A stretch of 11,884 nucleotides of DNA from Chlamydiota bacterium (GTDB taxonomy: Bacteria; Chlamydiota; Chlamydiia; Chlamydiales; Rhabdochlamydiaceae). The DNA lies in contig VGMB01000027.1 of assembly GCA_016866585.1 (NCBI GenBank), positions 1 to 11,884 of the forward strand, read 5' to 3'. Shown here one piece after another: positions 1-5,961 of the stretch (position 1 is the stretch's first letter; the number at the start of each line of letters is the position of its first letter). The notes under the pieces were generated by a model that saw only the letters and a list, made by a program, of their open reading frames with translations, made no database searches and was not told the origin of the DNA. Position numbers and translations under genes: made by a program.

Positions 1-30
1 TTATAGTCTAAATAATTTTTTGGTGATATT

Positions 31-1287
31 TTGACTATATCAGCTAGATTTCCAGATATAAGTTTATGTTGTCCGTTACCATCTCTTCCATCGATTCCAG
101 GTTCATATCAAACTGAAAAGATTCAAAAGCTTGCGTTAAAGACTTTTGCATTAATTGCTGCAGGGGCCACAGTGGCTTTAGTCGGTTGTAAACTTATAGG
201 TTTAATATCATTGTCTGCATTAGTGTATACAGGTTTAGCTTTAATCGTTGGTGCAGCTTTAGCCATAATAAAAAGTGAAAGAATTCAAGATTTTAGTGAT
301 CCTGAATTTAGAAATTTAGTTAAAAAAGACATTTGTGAGCTGTCCTGGCAACAAGTAGAAGATAAATATAGCTTTAAAAAACTATTTGAAAAGAATGTAT
401 GGTCGCCCACACTTTTTGCCGATTGTTTACAGCACAATTTAAGCAATCAGAGCTTTCATCAAGCTTTTGATACTTTAAAAAAGTTTAAAGTATTTATTCA
501 AGATTACGCAGAACAAAAAGATCTTTTTTTACGATCAATAGATGAAAAGGTGCTTTGTGATTGGAATGCTAAATGGAAGGATGAGGCTGGAGGTCGCAGT
601 TTTACTGAGATTAATCAAAAATATGATTTGCAAGGCTTTCGCAGTCTTAATGGTTTTTCAAAAACATGTGTACAACTGCTTGAAAATCTCAGAAGTTCAT
701 ATAAGTTAGCTTATCAAGAGCAAAACGTAGGGTTATCTTTAATTGAACAAGATTATAAACAAGATGTAGCCAATGCCACTGCTGTGTTAGAAAGATCGGT
801 CACAGAAATTGAAGAAGAGTATTTTACAGCTTGGGATAAAAATAGACTTAATTCGATGGAAGATTTTTATAGGCATCAAAAGCTTTTGTTGAATGATATA
901 TATAAGAACAAGTTTTCTGAGTTAGATAAAGAACGGGTAAGAATGCAAGATATTGTTGCTAGTTTTTCCTCTAAATTATCGGAAAAAAAAGAAGCAATTT
1001 CTAAACTAAAAGAATTGTTTCTAAAAAAACGAGAGCTTGTACAAGAGCATAATAAGATTAGAGGCGAATCTGAAGCTTTATTTTTTCAAAAAAGAGAGCA
1101 AAGGGCTTCTGATATTCGCCGTGCTTTTGATGTAAAAATTGAAAAGTTGGATTTTGTTTATCAGGCTTTTTTAGAAATAAGTTTGGCTATCAATTGTGAA
1201 AGAGATCAAAAAATTAAAAACGTTAGAGATACTTTCTTAGCTAAAAAAACTAAAATTAACTTAGAATACCAAAGATGTAAGAATTAA
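31..1287 (+). CDS. Candidate inclusion membrane (Inc-like) protein with bilobed hydrophobic domain
   Basis: 418 residues. Seen: a polar N-terminus (1-33), then two hydrophobic lobes at about 38-52 and 56-80 separated by a short Cys-Lys hinge, then a soluble region (82-418) rich in Lys, Glu and Gln that looks largely helical, with probable coiled coil from about 225 to 410. Known: a closely spaced pair of membrane helices with cytosolic tails is the hallmark of chlamydial Inc proteins, which are secreted by type III secretion into the inclusion membrane. Inferred: this is such a protein, with the first 30 residues as secretion signal. The start is TTG, behind a weak GGTGA. An in-frame TAA at 13-15 leaves little room upstream, and no in-frame ATG occurs before about residue 276, so TTG is nearly forced. 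It converges on pnp. I do not recognise a named family. It could instead be an ordinary inner-membrane protein with a coiled-coil tail. Confidence 0.75.
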   Translation: MTISARFPDISLCCPLPSLPSIPGSYQTEKIQKLALKTFALIAAGATVALVGCKLIGLISLSALVYTGLALIVGAALAIIKSERIQDFSDPEFRNLVKKDICELSWQQVEDKYSFKKLFEKNVWSPTLFADCLQHNLSNQSFHQAFDTLKKFKVFIQDYAEQKDLFLRSIDEKVLCDWNAKWKDEAGGRSFTEINQKYDLQGFRSLNGFSKTCVQLLENLRSSYKLAYQEQNVGLSLIEQDYKQDVANATAVLERSVTEIEEEYFTAWDKNRLNSMEDFYRHQKLLLNDIYKNKFSELDKERVRMQDIVASFSSKLSEKKEAISKLKELFLKKRELVQEHNKIRGESEALFFQKREQRASDIRRAFDVKIEKLDFVYQAFLEISLAINCERDQKIKNVRDTFLAKKTKINLEYQRCKN

Positions 1288-1288
1288 A

Positions 1289-1318
1289 AAAAAGCCCCAG
1301 AGGAATCTGGGGCTTTTT
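1289..1318. terminator. Bidirectional intrinsic terminator between the Inc-like gene and pnp
   Basis: A perfect stem AGCCCCAGA (1293-1301), loop GGAA (1302-1305), TCTGGGGCT (1306-1314) is flanked by an A-run on the left and a T-run on the right, which pair further and provide a U-tract on either strand. It starts directly after the stop of the plus-strand gene (1285-1287) and ends just before the minus-strand pnp stop (1322-1324), so it can serve both convergent transcripts. The plus-strand loop is a GNRA-type tetraloop. Confidence 0.93.
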
Positions 1319-1321
1319 GCT

Positions 1322-3427
1322 TTACTGAGCTTGAGGCGGTGGAAGTGTCGCCTTATGGCTTAACTTAATTTGCCCTCTATCATTGATATCTAGAACTTTT
1401 ACTTCTAAAACATCGCCTTCTTTCACAACGTCAGAGACGTTTTGAATTCTGGAGTAGGAAAGTTCAGATATATGGCAAAGACCTTCTTTACCGTATATTT
1501 CCACGAATGCTCCGAAAGGAACGATAGAAACTACTCTTCCTTGGTATATTTTACCAATCTCTACTTCTGCGGTGAGGTTGAAGATCATCTCTTTTGCTTT
1601 AGCCATAGAATCTGGATTTGATGACGATATGCTTACAATACCATTATCATTAATATCGATTTGAGCTCCAGATGTCTCGATGATCGCGCGGATTTGCTTG
1701 CCGCCTGGACCGATTACTATGCCAATCTTGCTTGGTTTAATTTGCATTGTTTCGATACGAGGTGCATATTGAGAAAGCTCGTTTTTAGCTTTTGGGCAGA
1801 CTTCTAGCATTTTATTTAAAATGTGAACTCTTCCTTGCTTAGCTTGGTTTAGAGCTATTTTCATGATTTCTTTTGTAATCCCTTCGACTTTAATGTCTAA
1901 TTGGAATGCTGTGATGCCTTGCGCATTTCCAGCTACTTTAAAGTCCATGTCTCCAAGTGCATCTTCTGCACCTAAAATGTCAGATAAAACTGCGAATCTG
2001 TCACCTTCAAGGATAAGTCCCATAGCGATTCCAGCTATAGGATGTTTTATTGGAACTCCAGCATCCATCATAGCGAGACATCCTCCGCAAACCGATGCCA
2101 TAGAAGATGATCCGTTTGATTCGGTGATGTTAGATTCTACTCTGATTGTGTAAGGAAAGCTTTCTTGGCTCGGAATTGTTGCTGCAAGAGCTCTTTCAGC
2201 AAGTTTACCATGACCGATTTCTCTTCTTCCTGGACTACCCATTCTACCTACTTCGCCAACAGAAAATGGTGGGAAGAAATATTGAAGGTAGAACTTTCTT
2301 GCGTTTTCACCATCGAGGTCTTCGTAACGAAGAGACATAGTTTCTCCGCCAAGCGTTGCAACTGCAATAGACTGCGTCTCGCCACGTGTGAATAAAGAGC
2401 TTCCATGTGTTCTCGGTAGTATGCCTTGCTCAACGCATATAGGTCTTACTTGGTCGCATGTTCTGCCGTCGATTCTTCTGTTTTCTCTGAGTATTGCTTC
2501 TCTCATGTGGTGTGCTTGGACTTTTTTAAAGGCCATCATTACATCAGACTTAGTATGTTTTGGTTCTTGTGCTTCTGGGAAGAACTTATTAAGAACGTCT
2601 GCATTAATTTCGCTGATTACAAGATCTCTATCTTGTTTCTCTTTGATTTTAAGAGCATCTTTCAATCTTTCGCCATAATGCTCATTTATCTCGTTATAGA
2701 CATCGTGAGGAATTTGTTTGAGAGTACTTCGATTCTTTTCTTTGCCGATCTCTTTTTGCCATTGGCTAAGATGTTCACAGATAATTTGGATAGCCTTATG
2801 ACCTTCGTTGATCGCTTCAAGAATTTGCTCTTCAGTTAGGAAGTCGGCATAACCTTCAATCATTAGGATTGCATCTTCGGTTCCTGCGATCATAAGATCA
2901 AGTATGGATTTCTTTTGTTCTTCCATAGTTGGATTGATAATGTATTTACTATCGATAAGTCCAACTCTTACGCCTGCTATTGGCTTAATTAAGGGGATGT
3001 CGGAAATAACTAAAGCTGCCGACGCTCCGCAAATAGCTAATGGCTCTGGTGAGTTTACACCGTCGTACGACATTACATACGATAGAAGTTGTACTTCATT
3101 ATAGAATCCATCTTCAAACATCGGTCTTATAGGTCTATCAATAAGTCTGCTTACGAGAATTTCTTTTTCTGTTGGTCTCCCTTCTCTTTTTATAAAGCCG
3201 CCAAGAGTTTTTCCTGATGAAGAAAATTTTTCTTGGTAGTCTACTCTTAATGGAAGAAAGTCTATCTCATCGGGTACCGATGGGTTGCTGCACACGGTGT
3301 TGAGAAGCATAGTCTCGCCACATGTGACAACTATAGCTGCCCCTGCTTGCCTTGCTATTTTGCCTGTTTCAAATGTAATTGTTTTTCCACCTACGGAAAC
3401 AGACATAGTTTTGGCTTGAAGTATCAT
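1322..3427 (-). CDS. pnp: Polyribonucleotide nucleotidyltransferase (PNPase)
   Basis: 701 residues, the usual length. PNPase is a trimeric phosphorolytic 3'-5' exoribonuclease in the cytoplasm that degrades mRNA and can add tails. Visible in order: first RNase PH domain (about 10-150) with FLPLRVDYQEKF and KREGRP; all-helical linker (about 155-310); second RNase PH domain (about 318-540) with the metal-binding aspartates D489 and D495 in GAEDALGDMD; KH domain with its GPGG loop at 573-576; and S1 domain (about 625-690) with the GRVV..FGAFVE pattern. Both RNA-binding domains are present, so it looks fully functional. The start is ATG at 3425-3427, behind GGAG at 3436-3439. A second Met at residue 8 is possible but has no better ribosome site. 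It lies downstream of rpsO, as in many bacteria, but has its own predicted promoter and a structured leader. Confidence 0.98.
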   Translation of the reverse strand: MILQAKTMSVSVGGKTITFETGKIARQAGAAIVVTCGETMLLNTVCSNPSVPDEIDFLPLRVDYQEKFSSSGKTLGGFIKREGRPTEKEILVSRLIDRPIRPMFEDGFYNEVQLLSYVMSYDGVNSPEPLAICGASAALVISDIPLIKPIAGVRVGLIDSKYIINPTMEEQKKSILDLMIAGTEDAILMIEGYADFLTEEQILEAINEGHKAIQIICEHLSQWQKEIGKEKNRSTLKQIPHDVYNEINEHYGERLKDALKIKEKQDRDLVISEINADVLNKFFPEAQEPKHTKSDVMMAFKKVQAHHMREAILRENRRIDGRTCDQVRPICVEQGILPRTHGSSLFTRGETQSIAVATLGGETMSLRYEDLDGENARKFYLQYFFPPFSVGEVGRMGSPGRREIGHGKLAERALAATIPSQESFPYTIRVESNITESNGSSSMASVCGGCLAMMDAGVPIKHPIAGIAMGLILEGDRFAVLSDILGAEDALGDMDFKVAGNAQGITAFQLDIKVEGITKEIMKIALNQAKQGRVHILNKMLEVCPKAKNELSQYAPRIETMQIKPSKIGIVIGPGGKQIRAIIETSGAQIDINDNGIVSISSSNPDSMAKAKEMIFNLTAEVEIGKIYQGRVVSIVPFGAFVEIYGKEGLCHISELSYSRIQNVSDVVKEGDVLEVKVLDINDRGQIKLSHKATLPPPQAQ

Positions 3428-3472
3428 AAATATGACTCCGTTAATTGTTCATTTCTGCAACGGATGAACTGA

Positions 3473-3507
3473 CCATTTAAGTAGAAAAAAAGTTTCTAAT
3501 TAAATGG
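3473..3507 (-). promoter_or_regulatory. Stem-loop in the pnp 5' leader
   Basis: Inverted repeat: CCATTTAA (3473-3480) pairs with TTAAATGG (3500-3507), and inside it TAGAAA (3482-3487) pairs with TTTCTA (3493-3498). There is one mismatch between the two helices and a 5-base loop. The structure lies about 45-80 bases upstream of the pnp start, on the leader side of the predicted pnp promoter. Known: E. coli pnp is autoregulated through RNase III cutting of a leader stem-loop, followed by PNPase action. That this hairpin plays a similar part is an inference from position only. Confidence 0.55.
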
Positions 3508-3588
3508 GCCTTTCATCTCATTGCTAGTTTAGAAAAGACAAAATGATTCTTTTCCTCTTATTCATCGAGAAGATGATAAGTCTTAGGA

Positions 3589-3617
3589 ACTATAACAATT
3601 AGGTGGATATGCGACAA
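3589..3617 (-). promoter_or_regulatory. Predicted promoter for pnp
   Basis: On the minus strand, TTGTCG (3617-3612) and TATAGT (3594-3589) are separated by exactly 17 bases. The -10 matches the sigma-70 type consensus at five of six positions and the -35 at four of six. It lies just downstream of the hairpin behind rpsO, and would give a leader of roughly 150 bases before pnp. Confidence 0.55.
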
Positions 3618-3628
3618 CTAAAGAATTA

Positions 3629-3656
3629 AGATCACTTCAGTGAACTGAAGTGATCT
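3629..3656 (-). terminator. Perfect 12-bp hairpin behind rpsO: weak terminator or 3'-end processing stem
   Basis: AGATCACTTCAG (3629-3640), loop TGAA, CTGAAGTGATCT (3645-3656): twelve uninterrupted pairs beginning 15 bases after the rpsO stop on the minus strand. The sequence that follows on that strand, CTTAATTCTTTAG, is only moderately T-rich. It may therefore terminate partially, or mainly protect the rpsO 3' end and separate it from pnp. Its position directly ahead of the predicted pnp promoter supports a boundary role. Confidence 0.6.
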
Positions 3657-3671
3657 ATTAAAAAGAAAAAA

Positions 3672-3941
3672 TTACTTGCGGAGATTCAATCTTACGATCA
3701 AGTTTTGGTAACGCTTCGTATCTGTTGAGTTCAGATAGTCAAGCAGCTTACGGCGTTGACCTACTAGCTTGAGTAGAGCAAGACGTGAGCTGTGATCTTT
3801 AGGAGCAAGTTTTAAATGCTCTGTAAGTTCAGCAATTCGCTCTGTTAAAATAGCGATTTGTACATCCGCAGATCCAGTGTCCTTCTCATGGAGTTGGAAC
3901 TTCTTGGTTATTTCTTCTTTTGTACCTTTATCTAAAGACAT
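3672..3941 (-). CDS. rpsO: 30S ribosomal protein S15
   Basis: 89 residues, exactly the family length. S15 binds 16S rRNA early in assembly of the small-subunit platform and contacts the 50S subunit in bridge B4. Diagnostic stretches are DTGSADVQIAILTERI (21-36), DHSSRLALLKLVGQRRKLL (49-67) and a basic C-terminus. The start is ATG at 3939-3941, with a strong GGGAGA (3956-3951) at 9 bases. It is transcribed from a good promoter at 4012-4040 and followed by a 12-bp hairpin, then pnp on the same strand. rpsO followed by pnp is a widespread arrangement. S15 is autoregulated in several bacteria through its mRNA leader; I saw no clear fold in the 40-60 base leader here that would support this. Confidence 0.98.
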   Translation of the reverse strand: MSLDKGTKEEITKKFQLHEKDTGSADVQIAILTERIAELTEHLKLAPKDHSSRLALLKLVGQRRKLLDYLNSTDTKRYQNLIVRLNLRK

Positions 3942-4011
3942 TGTGTAGGTTCTCCCTGTATTGAGAGTTTAAAAAGGTAGACAAGTTTAAAAAATATAAA
4001 ACATTGGGTAT

Positions 4012-4040
4012 ATTATAGCTAAAACAAGCTAACAGATCAA
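4012..4040 (-). promoter_or_regulatory. Predicted rpsO promoter
   Basis: On the minus strand, TTGATC (4040-4035) and a perfect TATAAT (4017-4012) are 17 bases apart. This is the best sigma-70 type promoter in the window, about 70 bases upstream of the rpsO start. Confidence 0.78.
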
Positions 4041-4104
4041 TGTCAAAAAAGCATTTGTCGAATTTTCCTCATTTGACTGAGTGAAAATCTTTAATTTATG
4101 ACGC

Positions 4105-4133
4105 TTGCCTTTTGCAAATCGGCCTGTTAAAGT
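4105..4133 (+). promoter_or_regulatory. Possible promoter for the 4181-tadA gene group
   Basis: TTGCCT (4105-4110) and TAAAGT (4128-4133) are 17 bases apart, each matching the sigma-70 type consensus at four of six positions. The leader would be about 40 bases. It is the best candidate I found in this divergent gap, but weak. A TACAAT at 4142-4147 has no partner at a proper distance. Confidence 0.3.
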
Positions 4134-4180
4134 TTCTACCTTACAATAGTACCATAGAAGACTTTAAAGGGGAATAAATT

Positions 4181-4855
4181 ATGATTAAAGATTTGCCATT
4201 AAAATCGAAATTTGAATATTTAGGTGAAGTTTTGCCTAGAGTTTTACAAGATATTCGCAGGGATATTCGCAATGAACATATGAAGCAAGATAGAGAGTTT
4301 GTTCAAAAGTATTTTAGCAAGTGTCATCTCGAAAAAATCTCATCAAGTGATATTGAAAAAGCCTATTTTGCTGAAATAGTTTCACTAAATAATGAGGATT
4401 TAGGTAGCTGGGTTATCTCTAAATGGATAATGAAGCATGCGGAAGTTTATGAGTTTTTTGTCACAGAGTTGTCTAAAATCAATCCGAATTTTGAAGAAAT
4501 TGAGCTTATAGATATTAATAGTTCAAAGTCTATTGTTTCAAAATGTATGGAATCTTTTGGTATTGAAGATACTTATATTTTTAGTTTACTTAACTCCGTA
4601 GCGTTTCCTGATCAGATGTTTGAATTTTTAAAAAGTGAGACTTCTAAAAATATACTTAAAAAGCAAAATGTAGAGCTTGTGGATAGTTCTATAGATGTAA
4701 ATGCATTAGTTCAAAAACATGAGCAAGAGCTTCTTAAGCTTGCTGATAGGTGCGAAAAGAGATTGCAAGCAACTGTAAAAAAATATTCTCAAGATATAGA
4801 AGGTTTAAGAAAGCAGTTAGGTTCACTTCAAAAAAAACTTAGCGAGATAAAGTGA
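4181..4855 (+). CDS. Unrecognised soluble protein with C-terminal coiled coil
   Basis: 224 residues. I do not recognise a family. No signal peptide or membrane segment is visible. The N-terminal part (1-165) alternates hydrophobic and charged residues like a compact helical domain, with an Arg-rich patch at 20-30 (RVLQDIRRDIR) and two Trp near 77-82. After a short linker (about 166-175), residues 176-224 form a Lys/Glu/Gln-rich helix with heptad-like Leu spacing, likely a coiled coil for oligomerisation. The start is ATG, behind an excellent AAAGGGG at 4166-4172. Its TGA stop overlaps the GTG start of tadA by four bases, so the two are probably translationally coupled, and it heads the short gene group. 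The fold suggests a structural, chaperone-like or effector role, but nothing in the sequence decides between these. Confidence 0.85.
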   Translation: MIKDLPLKSKFEYLGEVLPRVLQDIRRDIRNEHMKQDREFVQKYFSKCHLEKISSSDIEKAYFAEIVSLNNEDLGSWVISKWIMKHAEVYEFFVTELSKINPNFEEIELIDINSSKSIVSKCMESFGIEDTYIFSLLNSVAFPDQMFEFLKSETSKNILKKQNVELVDSSIDVNALVQKHEQELLKLADRCEKRLQATVKKYSQDIEGLRKQLGSLQKKLSEIK

Positions 4856-5322
4856 TTTGTGATGAATTTTTTATGAGGGAGGCTCTTAAAGAAGCTCAAA
4901 AAGCTTTTGATATGGGAGAAGTTCCCGTTGGAGCTGTCCTTGTATTGCATGGAGAAATAATAGCAAGGGCATGTAATAAGGTGGAGGTCGATAAAGATGC
5001 TACATCACACGCTGAGGCTTTATGTATCAAGATGGCCAGCGCTATTCTTCAGAATTGGCGCTTGCTCAATACAACCTTATACACTACCTTAGAGCCCTGC
5101 AGCATGTGCGCTGGGGCTCTTTTACTTTCTAGAGTTTCTCGCGTTGTTTGGGGAGCGCCAGACCTGCGGCATGGAGCGGCTGGAAGTTGGGTTGATATCT
5201 TAACTAAGCAGCATCCTATTCATAATGTAGATATATTAGGCGGAGTGTTAGCTGAAGAGTCTGCTTTTTTGCTGAAAAAATTTTTTAGAGAAAGAAGGAG
5301 TGAAAATGGAAAAGATGTTTGA
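4852..5322 (+). CDS. tadA: tRNA-specific adenosine deaminase (A34 to inosine)
   Basis: 156 residues, normal for the family. TadA is a zinc enzyme of the cytidine-deaminase superfamily that converts adenosine at the wobble position of tRNA-Arg(ACG) to inosine so that CGU, CGC and CGA can be read. Visible: the HAE catalytic motif (H53, E55) and PCSMC (C83, C86), which together give the zinc ligands and proton shuttle; EVPVGAVLV at 23-31; and a basic C-terminal helix ending in FFRERR. The start is GTG at 4852, overlapping the previous stop as GTGA and with no clear Shine-Dalgarno, so coupling is likely. An ATG at 4873 exists, but starting there would remove FF just before MREAL, where other TadA proteins still have residues, so GTG is preferred. 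Guanine deaminase relatives are less likely given the length and context. Confidence 0.95.
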   Translation: MICDEFFMREALKEAQKAFDMGEVPVGAVLVLHGEIIARACNKVEVDKDATSHAEALCIKMASAILQNWRLLNTTLYTTLEPCSMCAGALLLSRVSRVVWGAPDLRHGAAGSWVDILTKQHPIHNVDILGGVLAEESAFLLKKFFRERRSENGKDV

Positions 5323-5533
5323 TGAAATGGTTGAAGCTCAAAGGAAAAAAATTTTGCATTATGGCAGAGAGATTATTCCTTACCTAACCGCAGATGATGT
5401 TTTGCAGCCTAATGACTTTCCTCAGCTTGAATCACATCCCGAGTTTCGCTACGAAGAGGGGGTTCTCGAGGGATTACTCACCGCGAGAATGGCCTACTTA
5501 GCTCAAAAACAAATCATGCAGGTCGAGCTGTAA
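5306..5533 (+). CDS. Small conserved-looking hypothetical protein downstream of tadA
   Basis: 75 residues, acidic, with no membrane segment or signal peptide. It contains LQPNDFPQLESHPEFRYEEG at 33-52, between a Lys/Arg-rich N-terminal helix and an Ala/Leu-rich C-terminal helix, so the predicted layout is helix, Pro-containing loop, helix. I recall that Chlamydia trachomatis carries an uncharacterised small ORF (CT845) directly after its tadA gene (CT844). This looks like the same family, but that is memory, not a search. The start is ATG at 5306, because AAGGAG (5295-5300) sits five bases ahead. The GTG at 5300 overlaps that ribosome site and is unlikely. It overlaps the end of tadA by 17 bases, so the two are co-translated. 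Function unknown. Confidence 0.85.
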   Translation: MEKMFDEMVEAQRKKILHYGREIIPYLTADDVLQPNDFPQLESHPEFRYEEGVLEGLLTARMAYLAQKQIMQVEL

Positions 5534-5608
5534 AAGTTATTTTTACAAAACAGAGTCTTACTCTAAGTTGCTAGTTTGTGTGAAAAACTCTTGTTTTTAA
5601 ACGAAAAA

Positions 5609-5625
5609 TGAGATTTACTATCTCA
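5609..5625 (+). other. Small inverted repeat in the rpmE leader
   Basis: TGAGAT (5609-5614), loop TTACT, ATCTCA (5620-5625): six pairs about 35 bases upstream of the rpmE start. There is no U-tract behind it, so it is not a standard terminator. It may be a leader structure or chance. The rest of the gap 5534-5658 shows only a 5-bp repeat, AGAGT/ACTCT, at 5552-5564 and no convincing promoter. Confidence 0.3.
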
Positions 5626-5658
5626 CTTTAAAGATTATGATTATTTTGGAGATTTAGT

Positions 5659-5955
5659 ATGAAAAAAGATGGACATCCTCCATATCAAGAAGTTTTATTT
5701 GTAGATTCTTCTACAGGCTTCAGATTTGTATGTGGTAGTACACTACAACCAAAAGAAAAAGAAGTTTTTGAAGGTAAAGAATATCCTGTTTGTAAAGTAT
5801 CAGTTTCTTCTGCTTCACATCCCTTCTTCACAAAGAGCAAGCAATTTATTGACTCTGAAGGAAGAGTTGATAAGTTCATTAAGCGTTATGCTAAAAAGCC
5901 TGAGGCTGCAAAAGAAGAAGTTAAAGCTCCAGAGAAAAAAGCGAAAAAGAAGTAA
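5659..5955 (+). CDS. rpmE: 50S ribosomal protein L31, type B
   Basis: 98 residues. L31 bridges the central protuberance of the large subunit to the head of the small subunit. Visible: HPPYQEVLFVDSSTGFRF (6-23), the SSASHPFFT block (50-58) and EGRVDKFIKRY (67-77), all typical of the zinc-free type B form. The four-cysteine zinc site of type A is absent; only two isolated Cys, at 25 and 45, are present. A Lys/Glu/Ala tail (79-98) follows the core. The start is ATG, behind TTGGAG near 5647-5651. It heads the long gene cluster and ends six bases before prfA, so the two are surely co-transcribed. Chlamydial L31 proteins also carry a charged tail, as far as I recall. Confidence 0.96.
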   Translation: MKKDGHPPYQEVLFVDSSTGFRFVCGSTLQPKEKEVFEGKEYPVCKVSVSSASHPFFTKSKQFIDSEGRVDKFIKRYAKKPEAAKEEVKAPEKKAKKK

Positions 5956-5961
5956 TAGTTC

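Noticed and set aside
2426..2839. 137-residue open frame on the plus strand, antisense to pnp
   Set aside because: It lies wholly within pnp, has no ribosome site or recognisable motif, and the encoded peptide is Phe/Leu-rich in the way antisense frames of AT-rich genes often are.
5300..5305. GTG start six bases upstream for the 75-residue protein
   Set aside because: It overlaps the AAGGAG ribosome site that serves the ATG at 5306.
5530..5546. GTAAAA/TTTTAC inverted repeat spanning the stop of the small protein as a terminator
   Set aside because: It is AT-only apart from the end pair and lacks a following U-tract, so it is too weak to call.
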